From an uncultured Clostridia bacterium (lineage in GTDB: Bacteria; Bacillota; Clostridia; Christensenellales; UBA1242): a DNA stretch of 41,598 bases. Where the stretch lies: assembly GCA_947626955.1 (NCBI GenBank), contig CANQUB010000008.1, forward strand, positions 1 to 41,598, read 5' to 3'. The notes under the pieces are model-generated. The model ran no database searches, had not been told where the DNA came from, and worked only from the letters and a program-made list of their open reading frames with translations. The translations under genes were made by a program, and so were the position numbers. Below, in pieces: positions 35,088 through 41,598 of this stretch (position 1 is its first letter; each line of letters begins with the position of its first letter).

Positions 35088-35594
35088 CTACACTCCTCTC
35101 TGAGACGACTTTCTAGTTCCAGCAACCTTGGTCTCTTTGTTGGCCGCAGTTGGTGCTACCTTTTTGGTAGCTGGTCTCTTGGCCTTTGCCTCGGTTTTGG
35201 TCTCGGCTTTAGCCTCGGTCTTTACTGGCTTTGCTTCGGTCTCAGTCTTCTTTGTCTTTTTGGTTTCCTTAACATACTTTTTGTCAAGGTTAGCTCCGCA
35301 TTTGCATACTCTAACGTTTTTGCCGTCAACAACTTGATGCTTAACGCGGGTTGGCTTGCCGCAGGTTGGGCAAACTACCATAACGTTTGAAACGTCGATA
35401 GTTCCTTCCTTTTCAACTCTTTGGCTCTTGTCTTGGGCCTTTCTTGCCTTTTGGTGCTTAATGATCTTGTTTACACCTTCAACAATGATGCGGCCGGATT
35501 TTGTGTCTACTTTAAGAACTTTGCCTTGCTTTCCGGCGTCTTTACCAGTGATGACAAGGACATTGTCGCCAGTCTTAACATTAAAACTACTCAT
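35088..35594 (-). CDS. rplX: 50S ribosomal protein L24 with basic C-terminal tail
   Basis: Residues 1-104 are a normal L24: the KOW motif GDNVLVITGKDAGKQGKV, GVNKIIKHQK and four cysteines (C75, C78, C97, C99). Residues 105-168 are an added Lys/Glu/Thr/Ala-rich tail (TEAKAETKTEAKAKRPATKK). L24 is an early assembly initiator near the exit tunnel. The tail resembles the low-complexity extension of L30 in the same cluster. Confidence 0.96.
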   Translation of the reverse strand: MSSFNVKTGDNVLVITGKDAGKQGKVLKVDTKSGRIIVEGVNKIIKHQKARKAQDKSQRVEKEGTIDVSNVMVVCPTCGKPTRVKHQVVDGKNVRVCKCGANLDKKYVKETKKTKKTETEAKPVKTEAKAETKTEAKAKRPATKKVAPTAANKETKVAGTRKSSQRGV

Positions 35595-35604
35595 CGTCTA
35601 CCTC

Positions 35605-35973
35605 CTAAATAACTTCGGGTGCAAGTGAGATAATCTTCATGTAATCTTTATCACGAAGTTCACGAGCGATTGGCCCAAATATACGAGTTCCTCTTGGTTG
35701 CTTTTGGTTATCAATGATAACAGCAGCATTGTCATCAAACTTGATGTAGGAACCGTCATTACGTCTAATTCCCTTGTGAGAACGAACGATGACAGCCTTA
35801 ACAACATCACCTTTCTTGACAGTTCCGCCAGGAATAGCTGACTTTACCGATGCAATGATGACATCACCAATGTTTCCGCTCTTGCGGTGCGAACCACCAA
35901 GAACACGAATACACATGATCTCTTTTGCGCCGGTGTTGTCGGCAACTTTAAGTCTTGATTGTGGTTGAATCAT
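35605..35973 (-). CDS. rplN: 50S ribosomal protein L14
   Basis: 122 residues, full length. [20 protein letters not shown] and the conserved [17 protein letters not shown] are canonical. L14 forms bridges to 16S rRNA and is the site targeted by the silencing factor RsfS. Confidence 0.98.
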   Translation of the reverse strand: MIQPQSRLKVADNTGAKEIMCIRVLGGSHRKSGNIGDVIIASVKSAIPGGTVKKGDVVKAVIVRSHKGIRRNDGSYIKFDDNAAVIIDNQKQPRGTRIFGPIARELRDKDYMKIISLAPEVI

Positions 35974-35992
35974 ACTCTTTCCTCCGCCTAAG

Positions 35993-36262
35993 TTATCTTA
36001 CTTTCTCAACGATTCTAACCAAACGCCATCTTTTGCTTTTGCTAAGTGGGCGAGTCTCGGCAATTTCGACTGTATCACCGATGTCACATTCGTTCTTCTC
36101 GTCATGAGCAACGAACTTGGTAGTTTCATTGATTGTCTTTTTATAGATTGGGTGCTTAACTTTTGTGTGCACCTCAACAACAATGGTCTTGTCCATCTTA
36201 TTAGAAGATACAACACCAATTCTTGTTTTTCTTAAATTTCTTTCGCTTTCAACATTTGCCAT
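35993..36262 (-). CDS. rpsQ: 30S ribosomal protein S17
   Basis: 89 residues; an OB-fold protein that binds the 5' domain of 16S r[24 protein letters not shown] and the end [17 protein letters not shown] fit the family. Confidence 0.98.
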   Translation of the reverse strand: MANVESERNLRKTRIGVVSSNKMDKTIVVEVHTKVKHPIYKKTINETTKFVAHDEKNECDIGDTVEIAETRPLSKSKRWRLVRIVEKVR

Positions 36263-36270
36263 ATTTCACC

Positions 36271-36516
36271 TTAACCTCTAGCCTTTTTTGCTACTTTTTT
36301 AGTTTCAGTTTCTACTGGAGCTTTTGCAAGGCCAAGTTCTCTTTCACGAATAACTGTTTTGATTCTTGCAATATCTTTTTTGCACCTGTTTAGTGCAAGA
36401 GGGTTAGCTAGGTTGCCGGTGGCATGTGAGAAACGAAGATTGAAAAGCTCGGCTTTCTTTTCAGCTAGCTTGCCGGCAAGTTCTTTGTCGGTCATTGTTG
36501 CGTAATTCTCAGCCAT
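36271..36516 (-). CDS. rpmC: 50S ribosomal protein L29
   Basis: 81 residues, two helices at the tunnel exit where trigger factor and SRP dock. [19 protein letters not shown] and [20 protein letters not shown] are typical. The last 15 residues are a small basic tail ([13 protein letters not shown]). Confidence 0.97.
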   Translation of the reverse strand: MAENYATMTDKELAGKLAEKKAELFNLRFSHATGNLANPLALNRCKKDIARIKTVIRERELGLAKAPVETETKKVAKKARG

Positions 36517-36968
36517 TAGTTGTTACCTCCCTCTGCATTTTGTTGAGCTTCGGCCTCTTGGTCGGCTCTCTTTACAATTTTAACTTTGCAAGGCAGTTTA
36601 TGACTAGCAAGTCTAAGCGCTTCCATTGCAACTTCCTCTTTAACGCCGCCGATCTCAAACAGTACTCTGCCTGGCTTTACGACAGCTACCCAGTATTCAG
36701 GCGAACCTTTTCCCGAACCCATACGAGTTTCGGCAGGCTTCTTGGTTACTGGCTTGTGAGGGAATATGTCTATCCAAACTTGTCCGCCACGCTTTGTGTA
36801 ACGGGTCATGGCAATACGAGCTGCCTCAATTTGGTTAGACTTTATCCAAGCTGGCTCAAGTGCAACAAGGCCATATTCGCCGTGACAAACACGGTTTCCG
36901 CGGGTTGCAACACCTTTCATGCGCCCTCTTTGGACTCTTCTTCTTTTAACTCTCTTAGGCATCAACAT
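36516..36968 (-). CDS. rplP: 50S ribosomal protein L16
   Basis: 150 residues near the peptidyl-transferase A site. The start [19 protein letters not shown] is kept because the family begins MLMPKRV and the AGGAGG ribosome site lies 8 nt upstream of the ATG at 36968. The gene therefore overlaps the rpsC end by 14 nt. It ends in an acidic tail ([12 protein letters not shown]). Confidence 0.97.
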   Translation of the reverse strand: MLMPKRVKRRRVQRGRMKGVATRGNRVCHGEYGLVALEPAWIKSNQIEAARIAMTRYTKRGGQVWIDIFPHKPVTKKPAETRMGSGKGSPEYWVAVVKPGRVLFEIGGVKEEVAMEALRLASHKLPCKVKIVKRADQEAEAQQNAEGGNN

Positions 36969-37626
36969 GGTTGTTTCCTCCTAATTGCGGTTTCTTCTTT
37001 CCAAGAATTTCGCCCTTATAGATCCAAACCTTAACACCTAGTTTTCCCGAAACATGACCCTCGGCAAAGCCGTAGTCAATGTCGGCACGAAGTGTTTGAA
37101 GTGGAAGGCTACCATCTTGGTAAAACTCGCTTCTTGCAATCTCAGCGCCGTCAAGACGTCCGCTGAGCATAATCTTTATACCCTTAACGCCGGCCTTTTG
37201 GCAACGAGCAAGGGCTTGCTTCATGGCTCTACGGAAACCAACTCTTTGGTCAAGCTGGTTTGCAATGCTTTCAGCCACGAGCTGAGCATCTAGGTCAGGG
37301 TTCTTGATTTCGACAACGTTCACATTAACGTTCTTGCCTGTAAGTTTTTCAAGGCGAGTTTTCATGGCTTCAACACCAACACCCTTTTGGCCAATTACCA
37401 TACCAGGTCTTGCGGTGTGAAGGGTGACGGTTATCTTGTCACCAGCGTTTCTCTCAATAACTGTCTTTGAGATGCTGCAATTTTTGTAATTCTTTTCGAT
37501 TTCGTCACGAATTTTGCTGTCTTCAAGAATGTTCTTAGCAAAGTTTTTCTTATCAGCGAACCACTTGCTCTCCCAATCTTTGTTGACACCAACTCTCATT
37601 CCTACTGGATTAACTTTTTGTCCCAT
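36955..37626 (-). CDS. rpsC: 30S ribosomal protein S3
   Basis: 223 residues with a KH domain ([19 protein letters not shown]) at the mRNA entry channel. [13 protein letters not shown] and the C-terminal [16 protein letters not shown] are canonical. Confidence 0.98.
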   Translation of the reverse strand: MGQKVNPVGMRVGVNKDWESKWFADKKNFAKNILEDSKIRDEIEKNYKNCSISKTVIERNAGDKITVTLHTARPGMVIGQKGVGVEAMKTRLEKLTGKNVNVNVVEIKNPDLDAQLVAESIANQLDQRVGFRRAMKQALARCQKAGVKGIKIMLSGRLDGAEIARSEFYQDGSLPLQTLRADIDYGFAEGHVSGKLGVKVWIYKGEILGKKKPQLGGNNHVDA

Positions 37627-37636
37627 ACTATCCCCC

Positions 37637-38026
37637 TTACGCCTTTGCCTCGTCCAAGATGACGGTGATATGGCTAGTACGCTTTTTGATTTCGTGTGCT
37701 CTACCCTTGCTTACAGGTTGGAACCTTTTAAGGGTTGGGCCACCATCAACATAGGTCTCTGCAACAACGAGGTCAGCTTTGTTAAGTCCAAGATTGTTCT
37801 CGGCGTTTGCGCCTGCACTCTCAAGAACTTTCAAAATGCACTCGGTTGATGTGTTAGGCATGTACTTTAAGATGGCTACGGCATCTTCATACTTCTTGCC
37901 ACGGATTGTGTTTAGCACAATTCTTACCTTAGAAGGCGAGATGCGGACAAATCTTGCAACCGCTCTTGGTCTTCTGTCGGCAGTTTCTTTAATTTTTGCT
38001 GTTTTTTCACGGATTCTAGTTGCCAT
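37637..38026 (-). CDS. rplV: 50S ribosomal protein L22
   Basis: 129 residues. Its beta-hairpin (VVAETYVDGGPTLKRFQPVS) lines the exit tunnel at the macrolide constriction, followed by GRAHEIKKRTSHITVIL. The start overlaps the rpsS stop. Confidence 0.98.
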   Translation of the reverse strand: MATRIREKTAKIKETADRRPRAVARFVRISPSKVRIVLNTIRGKKYEDAVAILKYMPNTSTECILKVLESAGANAENNLGLNKADLVVAETYVDGGPTLKRFQPVSKGRAHEIKKRTSHITVILDEAKA

Positions 38027-38319
38027 TACTTCTTGCCTCCTTTGGCTCCGGCTGTGGTCTTTGCACCCTTATGACCCTTAAAGGTACGGGTTGGAGCAAA
38101 TTCACCAAGCTTGTAGCCAACCATTTCTGAGGTTATGTAAACAGGAACATGCTTTCTTCCGTCATACACACCAATGGTGTGTCCTACCATGGTAGGGATG
38201 ATGGTCGAAGCTCTTGACCATGTTTTAACAACAGTTTTTTCGTTAGACGCATTCATAGCATCAATCTTTTTTGTTAGACTCTCAGCCACAAAAGGTCCTT
38301 TTTTAACACTTCTACTCAT
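38026..38319 (-). CDS. rpsS: 30S ribosomal protein S19
   Basis: 97 residues in the 30S head. [38 protein letters not shown] and [13 protein letters not shown] are canonical; a Lys/Gly-rich end follows. Confidence 0.98.
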   Translation of the reverse strand: MSRSVKKGPFVAESLTKKIDAMNASNEKTVVKTWSRASTIIPTMVGHTIGVYDGRKHVPVYITSEMVGYKLGEFAPTRTFKGHKGAKTTAGAKGGKK

Positions 38320-38333
38320 ATTCTCACCTCTAA

Positions 38334-39161
38334 TTAGTTGACACGCTTAACAATGTACTTGTCGGTCAAATTTTTCTTTTTACGAGTCTTATAACCCATA
38401 GCAGGCTTGCCCCAAGGTGTCATAGGACCAGCATGTCCAACAGGCGACTTACCTTCACCACCACCATGTGGGTGATCAACTGGGTTCATGGCCGAACCAC
38501 GAACAGTAGGTCTAACGCCCATGTGACGCTTTCTTCCCGCTTTACCAAGCGAGACAATTTCGTGTTCCACGTTTCCAACCTGGCCAAGGGTTGCACGGCA
38601 GGTAACAAGTACCTTTCTCATTTCTCCACTTGGCATTCTTAGGGTTGCATATCTTCCCTCTTTTGCCATGTATTGAGCTGAGATACCGGCACTGCGGGCA
38701 ATTTGTCCGCCACGGCCTGGATGGAACTCAATGTTGTGCACAACGCTACCAACAGGGATAAGGTCAAGCGGAAGGGTGTTTCCCACCTTGATCTCGGCCT
38801 TGTCGCCGCTCATTACAGTGTCGCCAACGTTTAGGCCAAGTGGTGCAAGGATGTATCTCTTTTCACCATCGGCGTAGTTAAGCAGGGCAATGTAGGCTGA
38901 ACGGTTAGGGTCGTATTCAATGCTTGCTACCTTTGCAGGTATGTTGTCTTTGTTGCGTCTAAAATCGATGATACGATATTTTTGACGGTTTCCGCCACCA
39001 ATGTGACGAACGGTTATCTTACCGGCATGGTTTCTTCCGCCTGTCTTCTTCTTTGTGGTTAGAAGAGATTTTTCAGGTTTTTCGGTTGTAACCTCAGTGA
39101 AGGAAGCGGTGGTCTTTCCTCTTTGACCAGCGGTTGTCGGCTTATATCTTTTTAGTGCCAT
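38334..39161 (-). CDS. rplB: 50S ribosomal protein L2
   Basis: 275 residues; needed for subunit joining and peptidyl transfer. The signature [20 protein letters not shown] with the conserved histidine is intact, as is the C-terminal [18 protein letters not shown]. Confidence 0.98.
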   Translation of the reverse strand: MALKRYKPTTAGQRGKTTASFTEVTTEKPEKSLLTTKKKTGGRNHAGKITVRHIGGGNRQKYRIIDFRRNKDNIPAKVASIEYDPNRSAYIALLNYADGEKRYILAPLGLNVGDTVMSGDKAEIKVGNTLPLDLIPVGSVVHNIEFHPGRGGQIARSAGISAQYMAKEGRYATLRMPSGEMRKVLVTCRATLGQVGNVEHEIVSLGKAGRKRHMGVRPTVRGSAMNPVDHPHGGGEGKSPVGHAGPMTPWGKPAMGYKTRKKKNLTDKYIVKRVN

Positions 39162-39178
39162 AATTTATCTCTCCTTCA

Positions 39179-39469
39179 TTATGATAAGCTATCAAAGAAC
39201 TCTATGGTCTTGCTGTCAGCAGTGAGCTGAACAATGGCTTTTTTATAGCTACCGGTAAGTCCTTCATGCTTTCCTTGTCTTTTAATCTTTCCATACACAT
39301 TAGAAACGTGTACGCTCTCGACCTTTACTTTAAATACCTCTTCAACGGCCTGCTTAATTTGTGTTTTGTTGGCGTTTTTGGCAACTTCGAACACATATTT
39401 CTTGCTTTGAACATCAGCAAGGCTCTTTTCGGAGATGATTGGTCTTATTATAACGTCATGTGCTACCAT
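39179..39469 (-). CDS. rplW: 50S ribosomal protein L23
   Basis: 96 residues at the tunnel exit, docking site for trigger factor and SRP. HDVIIRPIISEKSLADVQSK and the loop VSNVYGKIKRQGKHEG are typical. The ATG overlaps the rplD stop by 1 nt. Confidence 0.97.
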   Translation of the reverse strand: MVAHDVIIRPIISEKSLADVQSKKYVFEVAKNANKTQIKQAVEEVFKVKVESVHVSNVYGKIKRQGKHEGLTGSYKKAIVQLTADSKTIEFFDSLS

Positions 39470-40089
39470 TACTTGTTTGCCTCCTCGATGGATTTGATAG
39501 CCTCTTTGGTTACAAGCAACTTGTCGCTTACAACAACGTCATAGGTGTTAAGCTGCGCTGCGGTGGTTACTGTAACGTTTGGAATGTTGGCTGCCGACAG
39601 AACAACATTTTCATTGACATCTTTTGTTACAATGGTTGTTCTCTTGTCGAGGTGAAGGGCGTTTAAGATCTCGGCCATGGCCTTGGTCTTTGGCTCTTTA
39701 AGCTCAAGCTCGTCAACCACTACCAGGCATTTTTCAGCAAGGCAGGTTGAGATTGCGCTTAAAAAGGCTGCTCTTCTCATTTGTTTGTTTACTTTCTTTG
39801 TAAAGTCTCTTGGCTTTGGAGCAAATACAACTCCACCCTTGATCCATTGTGGTGCACGAATAGAGCCTTGACGGGCATTACCTGTTCCCTTTTGTCTCCA
39901 TGGTTTTCTTCCGCCCCCACGAACTTCGCTGCGGCCAAGAGTGCTCTTTGTTCCCTGCCTTTCAGCAGCAAGATGAGCTACAATGATTTGGTGGATAAGT
40001 GCCTCGTTGTATGGAGCCTTAAAGACTTCATCACTCAAAGTCAGCTTTCCAACCTCTTCACCTTTTAGGTTTAAAACTTTAGTCTGCAT
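39469..40089 (-). CDS. rplD: 50S ribosomal protein L4
   Basis: 206 residues; its loop reaches the exit tunnel, and in some bacteria L4 represses its own operon. The loop GTKSTLGRSEVRGGGRKPWR and GTGNARQGSIRAPQWIKGG are canonical. The ATG at 40089 is chosen because AGGAGG lies about 8 nt upstream; the in-frame ATG at 40107, overlapping the rplC stop, would put that site inside the gene. Confidence 0.97.
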   Translation of the reverse strand: MQTKVLNLKGEEVGKLTLSDEVFKAPYNEALIHQIIVAHLAAERQGTKSTLGRSEVRGGGRKPWRQKGTGNARQGSIRAPQWIKGGVVFAPKPRDFTKKVNKQMRRAAFLSAISTCLAEKCLVVVDELELKEPKTKAMAEILNALHLDKRTTIVTKDVNENVVLSAANIPNVTVTTAAQLNTYDVVVSDKLLVTKEAIKSIEEANK

Positions 40090-40106
40090 ATTTTTGTCCT
40101 CCTGCA

Positions 40107-40736
40107 TTAAGCCTTAACTGCCGAGCAGATGGTCACGATCGAGCCCTTCGCACCAGGGATAGCTCCCTTTATTAAAAGAAGGTTTCTTTCGGTGTCGACT
40201 TTTGCAATTTCAAGATTTTGTATGGTAACCTTTTCATTACCATATTGTCCTGGGAGCTTGCGGTTTTTGAACACCCTTGATGGGTCACTGTTTGCCGAAA
40301 GCGAACCAGGCTCACGGTGAACGGGACCAGCACCGTGGGTCATTGGCAGGCGGTGTGCGTTCCAACGCTGAATAACACCACTGAAACCTCTACCCTTTGT
40401 GAATCCCGAAACATCCACTTTGTCACCCTCTTTGAAGGTGTCGCACTTTATCTCAGCCCCAAGGGTCAGCCCCTCAGCTGGGATTTTGAACTCTTTAAGG
40501 TATTTCTTTGGCGAAACATTGGCCTTTTTAAGATGGCCTGCCTCAGCCTTAGAGAGTCTATTTTCTTTTGTGTCTACAAATGCAAGTTGAACCGAGCTGT
40601 ATCCGTCTTTTTCAACTGTCTTAATTTGCGAAACAGCGCAAGGGCCAGCTTCAACAACGGTTACAGGTACGACTTGGCCAGAGCTTGTAAAAATTTGAGA
40701 CATACCAATTTTCTTTCCAAGAATTGCTTTATCCAT
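40107..40736 (-). CDS. rplC: 50S ribosomal protein L3
   Basis: 209 residues; an early assembly protein with a loop near the peptidyl-transferase centre. MDKAILGKKIGMSQIF, KGRGFSGVIQRWNAHRLPMTHGA and the loop PGSLSANSDPSRVFKNRKLPG are typical. Confidence 0.98.
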   Translation of the reverse strand: MDKAILGKKIGMSQIFTSSGQVVPVTVVEAGPCAVSQIKTVEKDGYSSVQLAFVDTKENRLSKAEAGHLKKANVSPKKYLKEFKIPAEGLTLGAEIKCDTFKEGDKVDVSGFTKGRGFSGVIQRWNAHRLPMTHGAGPVHREPGSLSANSDPSRVFKNRKLPGQYGNEKVTIQNLEIAKVDTERNLLLIKGAIPGAKGSIVTICSAVKA

Positions 40737-40753
40737 GTTTTTTACCTCCGACC

Positions 40754-41062
40754 TTATAATTTAATATTGATATCCACGCCGGCAGGAAGATCTATCTTCA
40801 TAAGAAGATCAACGACCTTGCTTGACGGATTGTAGATGTCAATCACCCTTTTGTGGGTCCTCATTTCAAATTGTTCTCTTGAATCTTTATCTTTGTGCAC
40901 CGCACGAAGGATGGTTACAACTTCCTTCTCGGTAGGCATAGGGATTGGGCCCGATACCTTGGCACCTGCCTTCTTGGCAGTCTCCACAATTCTTGCAGCA
41001 GATTCATCAACAAGGTTGTGGTCATAAGCACGAAGCTTAATTCTCATTTTTTGTGTTGCCAT
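40754..41062 (-). CDS. rpsJ: 30S ribosomal protein S10
   Basis: 102 residues, first gene of the cluster; also NusE, the antitermination partner of Nus[23 protein letters not shown] and [16 protein letters not shown] are canonical. TTGGAGGT precedes the ATG. The upstream rpsL-rpsG-fusA-tuf block common in other Bacillota is not adjacent; a leader, promoter and hairpin array lie there instead. Confidence 0.98.
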   Translation of the reverse strand: MATQKMRIKLRAYDHNLVDESAARIVETAKKAGAKVSGPIPMPTEKEVVTILRAVHKDKDSREQFEMRTHKRVIDIYNPSSKVVDLLMKIDLPAGVDINIKL

Positions 41063-41242
41063 TTTTTACCTCCAAGTCAATATTTTCTAGCCGACAGCCC
41101 TCGCCCGTGCGTAGCATTAAAGTCTCGGGTAACACAATTTGAGGGTAAGCTAGTCGTTCAAAATCTAATGCTTGAACTGGTCCACGCAAGTTATCCCAAT
41201 CAAGGCTCATGGGTAACCTTCCGCATCTTCCCATACTACGCT
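41063..41242 (-). promoter_or_regulatory. Structured 5' leader of the ribosomal cluster
   Basis: About 180 nt. The 3' half folds into a three-tier stem: CTAGC/GCTAG (41149-41153 with 41087-41091), CCCTC/GAGGG (41141-41145 with 41098-41102) and CCCG/CGGG (41126-41129 with 41104-41107). Upstream lies a hairpin GTTCAA/TTGAAC and a pairing ATGGG/CCCAT. Leaders of S10 operons are often autoregulated by L4; that role is inferred here. Confidence 0.55.
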
Positions 41243-41248
41243 TCGTCT

Positions 41249-41277
41249 ATTATACTAAACACACGGCCCAGTGTCAA
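41249..41277 (-). promoter_or_regulatory. Consensus promoter of the ribosomal cluster
   Basis: TTGACA (41277-41272), exactly 17 bp, TATAAT (41254-41249). The adjoining 41279-41311 region reads as A-run/T-run blocks immediately upstream of the -35, an UP element for the RNA polymerase alpha subunit. Confidence 0.9.
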
Positions 41278-41324
41278 GGAATAATTAAAAAATTTTTTAG
41301 TTTTTTTTTGAAAGAGCGAGAGAA

Positions 41325-41588
41325 AATTATACTCGCTCGCTTTGCGGGCGAATTATACTCGGCCTTTGGCCGAATGATACTCGTGCTACGCACGAATGAT
41401 ACTCGCCACTTTGTGGCGAATTGAGGCATCGCCTTGACGGCGAAAATTATATAACCCTTAAAAATTACATAAAATAAAATTCCCTAATTCGTTTGGCATC
41501 GCCAAACGAGTATCATTCGGCCCTTGCGGCCGAGTATCATTTGGCCCTTCGGGCCAAGTATAATTCGCTACGAAGTGGCGAGTATAAT
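41325..41588. repeat. Hairpin array 3: nine units around a 33-bp core, inverted relative to array 1
   Basis: Left half: CGCtCGC/GCGgGCG, CGGCC/GGCCG, CGTGC/GCACG, CGCCAC/GTGGCG and TCGCC/GGCGA with AATTATACTC or AATGATACTC linkers. The core is 41457-41489. Right half: CGTTTGGC/GCCAAACG, CGGCC/GGCCG, TTGGCCC/GGGCCAA and CGCtAC/GTgGCG with GAGTATCATT or GAGTATAATT linkers. The core reads AATTAGGG to TTTTAAG on the reverse strand. Confidence 0.85.
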
Positions 41589-41598
41589 AGAAAAAGTG

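Noticed and set aside
41037..41234. A 65-codon open frame in the rpsJ leader
   Set aside because: It overlaps the rpsJ start, has no ribosome site, and the region is better explained as a folded leader.
41325..41588. Integron-like attC cassette array
   Set aside because: There are no cassette genes between units, the stems are too short, no integrase is seen, and the bulged attC layout is missing.

Overview
The window reads as a chromosomal segment of an anaerobic, low-to-mid GC Bacillota, most likely an uncultured Clostridia-type gut lineage. The evidence is a Clostridia-style S10-spc-alpha ribosomal cluster (secY-adk-map-infA-rpmJ-rpsM-rpsK-rpsD-rpoA-rplQ), zinc-type S14 and S4, SepF and DivIVA-like proteins, single-chain GlyRS, an oxygen-sensitive class III ribonucleotide reductase, and Gram-positive LexA- and NrdR-type operators. 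No tRNA, rRNA, CRISPR array or prophage is visible.

Layout. 1-5.7 kb: the start of uvrB (cut by the window edge), divergent glyS, a leftward operon (arginine-phosphatase-like protein, rpiB, a lysine-rich membrane protein, a small membrane exporter-like protein), a 52-residue DivIVA-like protein and sepF. 5.7-8.3 kb: an AT-rich gap, then divergent groES-groEL. 8.3-10.8 kb: a DivIVA-like coiled coil with an AT-hook, lgt from a leaderless promoter, a shikimate-kinase-fold protein without a P-loop, and a 71-residue protein. 10.8-15.3 kb: a leftward nrdD-trxB-nrdG unit behind two NrdR boxes, with a hairpin array inserted before nrdG. 15.5-18.4 kb: a ComEC-type metallo-beta-lactamase protein, a patatin and a hypothetical protein. 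18.5-21.5 kb: a divergent SecA. 21.5-24.3 kb: two divergently transcribed SDR proteins; the second loses its 3' end in a block of nested repeats (24.24-25.12 kb). 25.1-41.1 kb: the 31-gene ribosomal cluster, all leftward, from a consensus promoter at 41.25 kb through a structured leader. 41.3 kb to the end: another hairpin array.

The most unusual content is a family of hairpin arrays (11565-11848, 25018-25116, 41325-41588). Each unit is a short stem-loop whose stem sequence differs from unit to unit while pairing is kept. Units are joined by a fixed linker, AATTATACTC or AATGATACTC, which flips to its reverse complement on the other side of a central AT-rich core. The two complete arrays have nine units each and share a 33-bp core of identical length with conserved ends, in opposite orientations, so this looks like one defined element. 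One copy supplies the stop codon of trxB and separates it from nrdG. Two others bracket the ribosomal cluster. The same theme of a conserved frame with a covarying stem recurs in the terminal hairpins of the 758-bp repeat block next to rplQ.

Other points: NrdD is fused to a C-terminal redoxin and sits beside a thioredoxin-reductase homologue lacking the usual NADPH motif; two genes have leaderless promoters of identical geometry; several proteins (L30, L24 and a membrane protein) carry long histone-H1-like Lys/Ala tails.
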